From Streptomyces dangxiongensis (lineage in GTDB: Bacteria > Actinomycetota > Actinomycetes > Streptomycetales > Streptomycetaceae), in the NCBI RefSeq assembly GCF_003675325.1, contig NZ_CP033073.1, positions 5,022,001 through 5,086,000 of the forward strand: DNA of 64,000 nucleotides, written 5' to 3'. The position numbers were made by a program, and so were the translations under genes. This document shows, piece after piece, positions 8,893 to 16,894 of this stretch. The notes under the pieces are model-generated. The model was given only the letters and a program-made list of their open reading frames with translations. It did no database searches and was not told the DNA's origin. Numbering within the stretch: the first letter of the stretch is position 1; each line of letters begins with the position of its first letter.

Positions 8893-10170
8893 GTGCTGCT
8901 GAGGTTCCGCGTCGCGAACGTACGGTCCCTGCGAGACGAGCAGGAGCTGTCCTTCGTCGCGCCCGGCGAGGAACAGGGCGGATCGGCGAATCCGGTGGAT
9001 CTCGCAGGCGGCGGATCCGTCTCCGTCTTCCCGCTGATCGGCATTTTCGGGGCCAACGCCTCCGGCAAGTCGAACGTGCTGACCGCGATGACGGACATGC
9101 GCAACGCGGTCCTCAACTCCTACGCGCACTGGGCCTCTTACGACGGCATCCCGCGCCAGGTCTTCTCCCTGGACCCCAAGAGCGGGGGCGAGCCCTCGTT
9201 CTTCGAGGTCGACGTCGTCATCGACGGGGTCCGCTGGACGTACGGCTTCGAGCTCGGCGCCACCCGCGTCGAGTCCGAATGGCTGCACAGCTACCCGCGC
9301 GGTCGCCGTCAGGAATGGCTCGACCGCGACGCCTCCCGGCCGGACGTCTTCAAGTGGCCCGGCGGACGCGTCAAGGACCGGGCCCAGCTCGTACGGCGCA
9401 CGCGGCCGAACGCGCTGCTGCTCTCCACGGCCGGCACGGACAACCACCCGCAGCTCTCGCCGCTGTTCCACTGGTTCCGCCGCAACTTCTGGATGATCAG
9501 CCCTGAGGTCGAGCGGGACGAGCGCGCGCGGTACACCACGAAGGAGCTGTCCGGTCCGAGGGCCACCAGGATCCAGGAGCTGCTGAGGGTCGCCGACCTC
9601 GGCATCACCGGAGCCACGGTCGTCCAGGACGGCCCGGGCCGGGACACGGTGAAGCTGACGCACCACTCGGCTGCCGGGGACGTCTCCTTCGACTGGCGGG
9701 AGGAGTCCTACGGCACCCGGTCCTGGTTCGCCCTCCTGGGCCCCCTGCTCCTCGCCCTCGACGAAGGCGCGGTCCTCCTCGTCGACGAACTCGACGCCAG
9801 CCTGCACTCCCGTTTCGCAGCCGAGGTCGTCCGACTCTTCCACGACCCGTACGCGAACCCCAGGGGCGCCCAGCTAGTCTTCACGTCGCACGACGCGACG
9901 GTGCTCACCACCCCGAGCGGCGAGCGGCTCCTCGACCCGGCGCAGGTGTGGCTGACGGAGAAGGACAAGGACGGGGCGACCGAGCTGTATCCGCTCACCG
10001 ACGCGGAGCCGGGCGAGGACGAGGACCTCACGCAGTCCTATCTGGCGGGGGCCTTCGGCGGGGTTCCGGCCCTCCTGGAGGGGCAGATCGCGCGGCGGCT
10101 GCTCGTGGCGCGTGAGGCGGGCACGTACGACGGGACGGGCGAGCGAGCGGACGGGGCGGGGCGCGACTGA
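8893..10170 (+). CDS. RloA/AbiLi-like AAA-family ATPase, defence-associated
   Basis: The GTG at 8893 follows GAGGGGGA and gives 425 residues. Seen: a Walker A GANASGKSN at about residues 53-61 after an N-terminal RFRVANVRSLRDEQELSF strand, then a Walker B VLLVDELDASLHSRFAAEV and LVFTSHDATVL with the switch His. This is the SMC/OLD-like ABC ATPase type (AAA_15/AAA_21) found in RloA and AbiLi. These proteins usually work with a TOPRIM-like partner, here encoded by the next gene with a one-base overlap. Related pairs act in abortive infection and often lie near type I restriction genes, as here. The trigger and target are unknown. Confidence 0.82.
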   Translation: MLLRFRVANVRSLRDEQELSFVAPGEEQGGSANPVDLAGGGSVSVFPLIGIFGANASGKSNVLTAMTDMRNAVLNSYAHWASYDGIPRQVFSLDPKSGGEPSFFEVDVVIDGVRWTYGFELGATRVESEWLHSYPRGRRQEWLDRDASRPDVFKWPGGRVKDRAQLVRRTRPNALLLSTAGTDNHPQLSPLFHWFRRNFWMISPEVERDERARYTTKELSGPRATRIQELLRVADLGITGATVVQDGPGRDTVKLTHHSAAGDVSFDWREESYGTRSWFALLGPLLLALDEGAVLLVDELDASLHSRFAAEVVRLFHDPYANPRGAQLVFTSHDATVLTTPSGERLLDPAQVWLTEKDKDGATELYPLTDAEPGEDEDLTQSYLAGAFGGVPALLEGQIARRLLVAREAGTYDGTGERADGAGRD

Positions 10171-10850
10171 TGGGGCGGGCGCAGAGGGGCAAGGACTCGT
10201 GGGAGCGTCCGGCCCGGAGGGGCGGACAGCGCAAGCGCCAGGTCTTCATCCTCACCGAGGGCAAGGTGACCGAGCCGTCGTACCTCGACATCCTCAAGGA
10301 ACAGGGCGTCCCGCTCGCCGACGAGGTCCCGGTGGAGATGCACATCGCCAACCGCAGAGCGGACAGCGGGCGCAAGCCGCTCGACCTGGTCGAGCAGGCG
10401 ATCAGGCTGAAGCGCGAGGAGGACCGCAAGGCGAAGCGGGCCGGACTGGAGGAGAAGTACCTGCCTCAGGTCTGGTGCCTCTTCGACCACGACAACTACA
10501 AGTACGTCCGCGACGCGCTGAAGCAGGCGGAGAAGGCGGACATCGGCGTCGCCTTCTCGCATCCGTGCTTCGAGGTGTGGCGCCTGGCCCACTACAAGCC
10601 GGTCAGCGGTTCGTTCGCCGGGGTGTGCGACGGGGCGGCCGGGCGGCTCCCGTTCCAGCGAGGCTCCCAGGACGCCAAGGCCCCCAAGGTGGTCCTGCCG
10701 CACCAGGTCCTGGGCCGCTACAAGACGGCACGGAAGAACGCCGAGCGGATGAACAAACAGCACGCGGCACATGTGGACAAGTGGGACAAGGACCCTTACA
10801 CGGACGTGCACGAGTTCGTGAAGAAGGCGCTGCACATCGACACGTACTGA
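10170..10850 (+). CDS. rloB: RloB/AbiLii-like protein
   Basis: This 226-residue protein starts at the ATG at 10170, sharing one base with the stop of the ATPase gene. Seen: FILTEGKVTEPSYL near residue 25, whose EGxxTE is the family's first acidic motif, and CLFDHDNY near residue 105, which gives the DxD. Together they match the TOPRIM-like RloB domain, thought to bind metal and cut nucleic acid. The pair resembles RloA-RloB of Campylobacter type I restriction loci and the lactococcal AbiL system. A 7-base inverted repeat follows before hsdM, so hsdM may have its own promoter. Confidence 0.82.
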   Translation: MGRAQRGKDSWERPARRGGQRKRQVFILTEGKVTEPSYLDILKEQGVPLADEVPVEMHIANRRADSGRKPLDLVEQAIRLKREEDRKAKRAGLEEKYLPQVWCLFDHDNYKYVRDALKQAEKADIGVAFSHPCFEVWRLAHYKPVSGSFAGVCDGAAGRLPFQRGSQDAKAPKVVLPHQVLGRYKTARKNAERMNKQHAAHVDKWDKDPYTDVHEFVKKALHIDTY

Positions 10851-10882
10851 CCCTCTCGGCCATGATCACGAGCGATTTCGGT

Positions 10883-10901
10883 ATGGCCCCGGCCGGGCCA
10901 T
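10883..10901 (+). terminator. Small inverted repeat between rloB and hsdM
   Basis: ATGGCCC at 10883-10889 and GGGCCAT at 10895-10901 form a 7-base stem with loop CGGCC. No T-run follows. It may be a weak terminator for the RloAB pair or an operator for hsdM, which starts 46 bases downstream. Confidence 0.35.
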
Positions 10902-10946
10902 AAGGTCTCTCCGTCATCTCAGGTCGGGTTGTAGGGAGTCTCGTAC

Positions 10947-13568
10947 GTGGCCAAGCTCACGCTCGCCCAGTTGGAACGGCATCTGTGGGCCGCCGCGGAC
11001 ATCCTGCGCGGCACGATGGACGCCTCCGAGTACAAGGATTACATCTTCGGACTGCTTTTCCTGAAGCGTGCCAACGACGAGTTCGAGGCGGCTAGGGACA
11101 GGCTCAAGCAGTACGCGGTCGAGGAGCTGAAGCTCGGCGACGAGGACCTTCGCGGCTACCTGGAGCAGCCGGGCCCCTACCGCAAGCGCGATGTGCTGTA
11201 CGTGCCGGAGGAGGCCCGCTGGCACGAGGTCTCCGCCGTCCCCCACAACATCAATGAGAAGGCGTTGCGTCCCGCGCTGCAAGCGCTCGAGAGGCAGAAC
11301 GCGAAGCTCAAGGGACTCTTCGACCACCTCGACTTCAATCGCATCGGTGGTTCAGGCGCTGCTTCGGGAGCGGCGAAGCTGGCCGACCAGCGCCTCAAGC
11401 TCCTCATCGCGCACTTCGGGCGGATCCGGCTGCGTACGGAGGACTTCGAGTTCCCCGACCTGATCGGTGCCGCGTACGAGTACCTGATCAAGGAGTTCGC
11501 GGACACGGCCGGACGCAAGGGCGGCGAGTTCTACACCCCGCGTGCCGTGGTCCGCATGATGGTGGAGCTCCTCGCCCCCACCGAGAACATGAGGATCTAC
11601 GACCCGTGCGTCGGCTCGGGCGGCATGCTCATCCATGCGGCGGAGTACGTGGAGGAGCACGGCGGCGATACGTCGTCGATGTTCTTCGCCGGACAGGACG
11701 CCAACTCCGGTTCCTGGATCATGTCGACGATGAACATGGTCCTGCACGGGGTGCGCCGCTTCGACCTGGCCACCGGGGACACGCTCTCGCAGCCGGCGCA
11801 CGTTCCGCGCTCGGACGAGGACCGCTTCGACGGAGTACTCAGTAATCCGCCGTTCTCTCTGGACTACGTCTTCGAGGACCTGGCGCATCCGGCCGAGCGC
11901 GCCAAGTACGGGGCGACGAGCGAGCGCGGCAAGGCCGACCTGATGTTCCTCCAGCACATGCTGTGGGAGGCCAAGCGGGAGGGCTCTCGCGGCGGCATGG
12001 TGATCACGGTCATGCCGCACGGAGTGCTGTTCCGGGGTGGTGGTGAGCAGGCCATCCGTACGGAGCTGCTGGAGAAGGACGCCATCGAGGCGGTCATCGG
12101 CCTCGCGCCAAACCTCTTCTACGGGACCGGCATCCCCGCCTGCATCCTGGTGCTCCGCCCGCCGGGCCGGAAGGACCGGGCGCGGGAAGGCAAGGTGCTG
12201 TTCATCAACGCCGACCGCGAGTTCCACGCGGAGCGGGCACAGAACGTGCTGCTGCCCGAGCACGCCGAGAAGATCGTCTCGACGTTCCACGCGTACGAGG
12301 AGGTACCCGGCTTCTCGCGGATCGTCACCCGCGAGGAACTCGCCGCCAACGACGACAACCTCAACATCCGCCGGTATGTGGACAACACACCGCCACCCGA
12401 GCCGCAGGACGTGCGGGCGCACCTGGTGGGCGGGGTGCCGCGCGCCGAGATCGAGGCGAAGAAGCCGCTGCTCGACTCGTACGGGATCGGGGTGACCGAT
12501 CTGTTCGTGGAGCGGGAGCCGGCCGACCCGGCGTACGTGGACTTCCGGGACGAGGCGGCGGGCGGCCGTCCCGAGCTGGGCGAGCTGGCCCGGCCCCGGG
12601 AGGAAGCGCTGCGGGCGGAGTTCGGCAAGTGGTGGGAGGAATCGGCTGCCCGCCGGCTGGAGGCGGTGGCGGCCACGCCCGAGGCTCTCGCCTCGTCCAC
12701 GTCCTCCGAGCGCAAGGCCGCGTTGATGGCGGTGCGGGGGCAGCTGATGAAGTCGTTCGGGGAACGGCTGGGACGGGTCGGGCTGCTGGACCGGTACGCG
12801 TTGGCGGGAGCGGTCGCAGGGTGGTGGTACGACGCCAAGTATGACCTTCTCGCGCTGTCGGAGAACGGATTCGGGGGTGTCGTCGACGGGTGGGTCGAGA
12901 ACGTCGACACGATGCTCTCGCCCGAACAGGACGCACGAACGAAGAAGCTGCGTACGCGGACGGCCGCTGAGCGACGTCAGGCGTACGACCACAAGGTGGT
13001 CGCCGCGATCGCTCCGCAGTTCCTGGAAGAGCTGGCGGAGGCGGACGCGCGTAAGGCGGAAGCGGACGCGCGGTTTAAGGAGCTGAGCGCGCGGCTTTCC
13101 GGGGGCGGGGAGGAACCCGAGGCCGACGGCGACTCGGCCGAGGGTGAGGTCGACTCGGAGGAAGTCGCCCTGAGTATGGAGGAGTTGGCCGAGCTCACGG
13201 CTGAACTGGCGCGGGTGAAGAAGGCGCGCACGAAGGCGGGCGCGGACATCAAACGCCTTGAGGCGGACTTCCACCGGTATCCGTACCCGAGCGACTCGCC
13301 CACGCTGGGGGAGAAGCCACCGAGGTTGTTCCGGGCGAGGGCGGAGCTGGACGCGGAGGGGGAGCGCCGGGTGGTGCTCGACCTGCTGCGGGATGACCTG
13401 GCGGCGAAGCTGGACGGGCATGTGATGCGGTGGCAGCGTGAGTTGGCGGCGTCTTATGAGACGTGGGAGCAGAAGTACGCCGTTTCGTTGCGGGAGATTC
13501 GGGCGGGGCGGGAAGCTGCGGCGGAGAAGTTGGATGGCTACCTGGAGGCGCTGGGCTATGTCGGTTGA
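10947..13568 (+). CDS. hsdM: Type I restriction-modification system, methyltransferase subunit
   Basis: This 873-residue HsdM starts at GTG 10947. It has the HsdM N-terminal helical domain ([28 protein letters not shown]). The methyltransferase domain has the AdoMet motif DPCVGSGGM near residue 219 and the catalytic NPPF near residue 299, so it should make N6-methyladenine. It is longer than the usual 500-550 residues. The extra C-terminal 350 residues are charged and rich in coiled-coil-like sequence ([21 protein letters not shown]). This large C-terminal extension occurs in other actinobacterial HsdM proteins as far as I recall. hsdS overlaps its end by 11 bases. Confidence 0.93.
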   Translation: MAKLTLAQLERHLWAAADILRGTMDASEYKDYIFGLLFLKRANDEFEAARDRLKQYAVEELKLGDEDLRGYLEQPGPYRKRDVLYVPEEARWHEVSAVPHNINEKALRPALQALERQNAKLKGLFDHLDFNRIGGSGAASGAAKLADQRLKLLIAHFGRIRLRTEDFEFPDLIGAAYEYLIKEFADTAGRKGGEFYTPRAVVRMMVELLAPTENMRIYDPCVGSGGMLIHAAEYVEEHGGDTSSMFFAGQDANSGSWIMSTMNMVLHGVRRFDLATGDTLSQPAHVPRSDEDRFDGVLSNPPFSLDYVFEDLAHPAERAKYGATSERGKADLMFLQHMLWEAKREGSRGGMVITVMPHGVLFRGGGEQAIRTELLEKDAIEAVIGLAPNLFYGTGIPACILVLRPPGRKDRAREGKVLFINADREFHAERAQNVLLPEHAEKIVSTFHAYEEVPGFSRIVTREELAANDDNLNIRRYVDNTPPPEPQDVRAHLVGGVPRAEIEAKKPLLDSYGIGVTDLFVEREPADPAYVDFRDEAAGGRPELGELARPREEALRAEFGKWWEESAARRLEAVAATPEALASSTSSERKAALMAVRGQLMKSFGERLGRVGLLDRYALAGAVAGWWYDAKYDLLALSENGFGGVVDGWVENVDTMLSPEQDARTKKLRTRTAAERRQAYDHKVVAAIAPQFLEELAEADARKAEADARFKELSARLSGGGEEPEADGDSAEGEVDSEEVALSMEELAELTAELARVKKARTKAGADIKRLEADFHRYPYPSDSPTLGEKPPRLFRARAELDAEGERRVVLDLLRDDLAAKLDGHVMRWQRELAASYETWEQKYAVSLREIRAGREAAAEKLDGYLEALGYVG

Positions 13569-14739
13569 GTGGCCACTTCGGCGGCTGACCGATGTGGTGA
13601 GCCTCCCCAAGGGGCAAGTGAGTCCCCTAGACCCTCCGTATAGAAGCCAGTTCTTGCTCGCGCCGGATCACGTAGAGCCCGGTACAGGTGCGATCCTCAG
13701 GCTGGAGACTGCTGAATGGCAAGGGGCTATCAGCGGCAAGTATGTAGTTCGCCCTGGGGACGTCGTATTCAGTAAGATCAGGCCTGCGCTAAGGAAAGTA
13801 GCTCTCGCCGACTTTACGGGGATCTGCTCGGCAGATATGTATCCACTGCGACCAAGGGAGGAGATGGTTGGGGGTTTTGTCAAGGCTGTCCTTCTCGGTG
13901 ATCAGTTTTCGCGATACGTGGAGAGTCTTTCGGGGCGTACTGGAATCCCAAAAGTCAACAGAGGGGACTTGGAGGGGTTCTGGTTGCCAGTTCCGCCGCT
14001 CAGTGAACAGCGGCGGATCGTTGAGGTAATCGACAGTTTTACTGGGCTGGAGCGGGGCATCGAGGCGTCGATCGCTAAGTTTGACGCATTGCGCTCCGGA
14101 TTGATGGAGGAGCTTGCCGAGCTGGAGTGCGGGCAGTTCGGTGAGGTGCTCAAACAAGGACCCCAGAACGGTATCTACAAGCCCGCACGCTCGTATGGCC
14201 TGCAAGGTACTCCCATCGTGCGCATCGATAGTTTCTCCAGGGGGAAGTCGGACCTTACTCGAGGTCTTTTGCGAGTCTCCGTGAAGGGTAGCGAAATTGC
14301 ACAATACGGGCTCGACGTGGGGGATATCGTAATCAATCGCGTGAATACGCCCGATCTCGTTGGCAAATCGACATCGGTGCGACGTTTGATCGAGCCCACG
14401 ATCTTCGAGTCAAACATGATGCGTTGTAAGCTGATTTACTCCGCAGCCGACCCTGTGTTTACGGAGACTTGGTTGGGGAGCTCGATAGTTAAGCGGTACT
14501 TTCTGCAGTGCGCCAAGAGCGCCATCTCTCAGGCCAGCATCAATGGCGATGACGTGCGCAATTGTCCGTTCCCGAAAATGAGTTTGCCAGGGCAGTTGGC
14601 GTTTCTTGAGCGGCTCAATGCCGTGGACGATCAGAGACTGGCAGAGGCGGCCGAGCTTGCGAAATTGCGTCAACTCAAGCAGGGGCTTGTGGATGACTTG
14701 CTGTCGGGACGGGTTGCGGTATCTGCTGCGGTGGCCTGA
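13558..14739 (+). CDS. hsdS: Type I restriction-modification system, specificity subunit
   Basis: The ATG at 13558 lies inside the end of hsdM and gives 393 residues. There are two target-recognition halves. The first (about 1-140) holds [15 protein letters not shown] and [27 protein letters not shown], whose conserved parts are near residues 60-155. A central conserved helix follows ([20 protein letters not shown]). The second half (about 195-345) ends in another conserved helix ([19 protein letters not shown]). It sets the DNA sequence recognised by the M2S and R2M2S complexes. The coding sequence is clearly AT-richer than its neighbours, with many A/T third positions, which is common for exchanged HsdS genes and fits recent acquisition. 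Confidence 0.92.
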   Translation: MSVEWPLRRLTDVVSLPKGQVSPLDPPYRSQFLLAPDHVEPGTGAILRLETAEWQGAISGKYVVRPGDVVFSKIRPALRKVALADFTGICSADMYPLRPREEMVGGFVKAVLLGDQFSRYVESLSGRTGIPKVNRGDLEGFWLPVPPLSEQRRIVEVIDSFTGLERGIEASIAKFDALRSGLMEELAELECGQFGEVLKQGPQNGIYKPARSYGLQGTPIVRIDSFSRGKSDLTRGLLRVSVKGSEIAQYGLDVGDIVINRVNTPDLVGKSTSVRRLIEPTIFESNMMRCKLIYSAADPVFTETWLGSSIVKRYFLQCAKSAISQASINGDDVRNCPFPKMSLPGQLAFLERLNAVDDQRLAEAAELAKLRQLKQGLVDDLLSGRVAVSAAVA

Positions 14740-14748
14740 GCGGGCGAC

Positions 14749-14778
14749 GTCCGGCCCGCGCCATAAGGCGGGCCGGAC
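14749..14778. terminator. Bidirectional terminator hairpin between hsdS and the DUF397 gene
   Basis: GTCCGGCCCGC (14749-14759) and GCGGGCCGGAC (14768-14778) form a perfect 11-base-pair stem around an 8-base loop. It lies between convergent genes (hsdS ends 14739, the DUF397 gene ends 14798). No T-run follows, as is usual in streptomycetes. Confidence 0.75.
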
Positions 14779-14797
14779 GGATCATGGCCGTGAGCGG

Positions 14798-15019
14798 TCA
14801 GACGGGCAGGCGGCCGTCCCCGACCGCTGCGACGAACGATGTCCAGCCGGTCGACGAGAAGACCAACGCGGGTCCCTGAAGGGCCTTCGAGTCACGGACC
14901 GGGACACCGGTCGTGTAGCCGTCCAGGACCTCGAGGCAACTGCCGCCTTCGTTGCCGCTGTACGTCGACTTGCGCCAGCCCTGCAGGGATGAGGCGTTGG
15001 GGATGGTGGGTTCATTCAC
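14798..15019 (-). CDS. DUF397 small regulatory protein
   Basis: This 73-residue protein has the DUF397 pattern: WRKSTYSGNEGGSCLEV near the N-terminus, then VPVRDSKALQGPALVFSS and W..FV towards the end. DUF397 proteins of streptomycetes are encoded beside XRE/DUF5753 regulators and probably bind them, as described for the WhiJ/AbaA-like loci. Its start overlaps the end of the XRE gene by eight bases, so the two are translationally coupled. A paralogue (56891-57118) lies 42 kb away in the same arrangement. Confidence 0.9.
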   Translation of the reverse strand: MNEPTIPNASSLQGWRKSTYSGNEGGSCLEVLDGYTTGVPVRDSKALQGPALVFSSTGWTSFVAAVGDGRLPV

Positions 15020-15806
15020 GGTGTTCGTAGTCCTTTGCTGTCGCCCTCATCAGGGTCAGTGACTCCTTGAGCGGCATTGCGTCGCCTAGCGCGAGATCGT
15101 AGGTGCCTTCAAGGCGGTCGACCATGGCGGGGGAGTCGTGGATCTTGCCCACCTGGATGCCTTCGGAGTACGCCACCGGCGGCTGATCCTCGAAGTTGAG
15201 CAGGGTGAGCATGCTCTGCATGAGGGGATGGACCCCCAGTCCGAAGGGCAGCACGTGGACGCGTACGCGTCCTGATTCCACCAGCTTCACGATGTGGCGG
15301 AGTTGTTCCGCCATGACCTCCGGCCCGCCCACCACCCGCCGCAGTACAGCCTCGTCAAGCAGCGCCCACACTACGGGCGTCACCGGGTCCTCCAGGATCT
15401 TCGCCCGCTCAAGGCGTGTGACAACGAGCCTGTCACATTCCGCTTCACCCACGGGAGGGAACGACGTACTCAGAACCGCACGCGCGTACCTTCCCGTCTG
15501 GAGGATGCCGGGGATGAACGACAGAGCGAACTCGCGGATCATCGTCGCCTGCTGTTCGAGCTGAAGGGCCGCCTCGAAGTACCCCGCGACAGCCGTGTCG
15601 TCGTCCGGCAGGAAGCTGCTGAGCACATCGCCCGTGTTCAGCGCCCTGTCGAGGCGTCTCGCGTCCTCCTTGGACGGGGTGCGCCGGCCCGCCTCGATGT
15701 GGGCGATGTGCGAACGCGTCATGACGGCGGCCGTCGCCAGCTCCTGCTGCGTCAGCCCGGCCGCCTCGCGCTGCGCCTTCAACCACTCCCCATAGATGTT
15801 GCTCAT
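15012..15806 (-). CDS. WhiJ-like XRE regulator with DUF5753 domain
   Basis: The ATG at 15806 gives 264 residues. GGGAG lies about eight bases upstream. The N-terminal XRE helix-turn-helix (about residues 6-60) shows LKAQREAAGLTQQELATAA and SHIAHIEAGRRTPS. The rest (about 80-255) is a DUF5753 domain with ALSFIPGILQTGRYARAV, VWALLDEAVLRR and RVHVLPFG. Members control development and secondary metabolism in Streptomyces and are modulated by DUF397 partners. It lies between hsdS and hsdR, facing away from hsdR. A TGACA-N7-TGTCA inverted repeat just upstream is shared with its paralogue at 57105-57929, so autoregulation is likely. Confidence 0.9.
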   Translation of the reverse strand: MSNIYGEWLKAQREAAGLTQQELATAAVMTRSHIAHIEAGRRTPSKEDARRLDRALNTGDVLSSFLPDDDTAVAGYFEAALQLEQQATMIREFALSFIPGILQTGRYARAVLSTSFPPVGEAECDRLVVTRLERAKILEDPVTPVVWALLDEAVLRRVVGGPEVMAEQLRHIVKLVESGRVRVHVLPFGLGVHPLMQSMLTLLNFEDQPPVAYSEGIQVGKIHDSPAMVDRLEGTYDLALGDAMPLKESLTLMRATAKDYEHRE

Positions 15807-15900
15807 CGTCAACTCCCATGTGACAGATGCGGTGTCACCTCCGACCCCCTGGCGAGCCTAGCCCGACCCGTCTCACTCTGTGAGTGGATCGCTACACAGC
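15807..15900. promoter_or_regulatory. Divergent promoter/operator region of WhiJ-like module 1
   Basis: Three elements recur in the paralogous module at 57930-58030. First, the inverted repeat TGACA (15821-15825) N7 TGTCA (15833-15837), 15 bases from the XRE start. Second, AGCCTA at 15855-15860, which read on the minus strand is the Streptomyces-like -10 TAGGCT. Third, CTGTG (15878-15882) and CACAG (15895-15899) within the shared text CTGTGAGTG..TCGC. The first is a likely XRE autoregulatory operator. The third probably controls the rightward small genes. Confidence 0.65.
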
Positions 15901-16000
15901 GACGTCCATGCACGTCGACCTGCCCTCGGGTACCGAAGACCCCCGCGACCGCTACCGACGGCCCGGGGGCATGGCCCTCAACCGCATCGGAGTTGAAGAC

Positions 16001-16366
16001 GTGTTGCACCGTATCGCCCTCCTCGTCGAGCCGCTGCTGCGGCTCCTGTGGCCCGCCTCCGGGCGGCACCGGAACCGGGGCAGGCACCGCGCCGGGGGAG
16101 GGGCACAGCGCACCCCCGTGCCGGCCGCCCCCGGCGCACCCGGCCGCCGCCCCTCCCCGCACGAAGCCCTCCTCCACGGCGAGGACTCCCGGCTCGTCCG
16201 CCCCTACCTCCTCGCCCACGAACGGCGCACGCAGGCCAAGCAGCAGCGCGCCCGCCGCCGGACCCTCTGGCTCGCCGTGCACGGCATCGACGTAGGACCA
16301 CGGCGCATCCACGGCGTCGATGTCGGCTCCCGCCGAATCCCGGTCCCCGAGGCGGTCGCCGCGTGA
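16001..16366 (+). CDS. Small Arg-rich protein of the WhiJ-like module
   Basis: The GTG at 16001, with CGGAG upstream, gives 121 residues. This start makes the N-terminus align with the paralogue at 58058: the block EPLLR matches at residues 10-14, and both later carry GEDS.LVRPYL. Earlier in-frame starts at 15971, 15908 and 15884 are less likely, and 15884 lies inside an inverted repeat. The protein is Arg/Pro-rich and much longer at its C-terminus than the 76-residue paralogue. I recognise no named family. Its stop overlaps the next start as GTGA. Role unknown, but conservation with the XRE/DUF397 pair suggests a part in the same switch. Confidence 0.6.
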   Translation: MLHRIALLVEPLLRLLWPASGRHRNRGRHRAGGGAQRTPVPAAPGAPGRRPSPHEALLHGEDSRLVRPYLLAHERRTQAKQQRARRRTLWLAVHGIDVGPRRIHGVDVGSRRIPVPEAVAA

Positions 16367-16731
16367 TCTACAAGAGTCACGACGCCGCCGACCCCACGGC
16401 CAGCCGGCCCCGCCTCCTCCCCTGGTCCACCCTCGACGGCAACCCCTGCTACCTCGTCACCGACGACACCGGCACCGGCCGTCTCTCATGCCTCGCCGAC
16501 GATGTCGAAGCCGTCCAGCTCGGCATGGCCGACGACCTTCTCGGCCATGCTGTCAATCTCTTGGGCGACGACAAGGCCACCGCACCCCAACTCCGTTACT
16601 TGGCCGCCCGCTTGGCCGAGGCGCTCCACGACGTGCACCGCATCGCCCGCAGCAGGGGAGCGCGCCTGCCCGCGCCCCACGGCGAAGAGAAGAGCTCCGA
16701 CGCCGCCCCGGAAGAGGACCCCGGCACCTGA
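16363..16731 (+). CDS. Small conserved protein of the WhiJ-like module
   Basis: The GTG at 16363 overlaps the preceding stop and gives 122 residues. It matches the protein at 58285-58605 over most of its length: LLPW, PCYL, CLAD..E.VQLGMAD.LL.HA, LRYLA.RL.E.L.DV and SRGARL are shared. Most of the middle is predicted helical. No catalytic motif or membrane segment is visible, and I know no function for the family. Position between the XRE regulator and hsdR is the only context clue. The long open frame that overlaps it and runs into hsdR is a shadow in this part. Confidence 0.7.
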   Translation: MIYKSHDAADPTASRPRLLPWSTLDGNPCYLVTDDTGTGRLSCLADDVEAVQLGMADDLLGHAVNLLGDDKATAPQLRYLAARLAEALHDVHRIARSRGARLPAPHGEEKSSDAAPEEDPGT

Positions 16732-16894
16732 CCCACCCACCCTGGCGCCGAGCGTGCGGACGTACCGGTGCAAAGGCCCCGTACGCCCGCGTGCTCGGCC
16801 ATGTCCTACGCCTGGCTCTCTTCCCCTCACCCCGCCCCCTGGGCACAGAATGGATCTCCGGGGAACGGCGGGACGTACGGAGAGGCGCGGGGCT

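Noticed and set aside
11352..13610. 752-codon minus-strand open frame antisense to hsdM
   Set aside because: hsdM has clear methyltransferase motifs in the same stretch, and the antisense frame has no recognisable domain.
16502..16894. Upstream extension of the hsdR frame
   Set aside because: It overlaps the small conserved gene at 16363 in another frame and reads as low-quality protein. The GTG start at 16895 has a good ribosome site.
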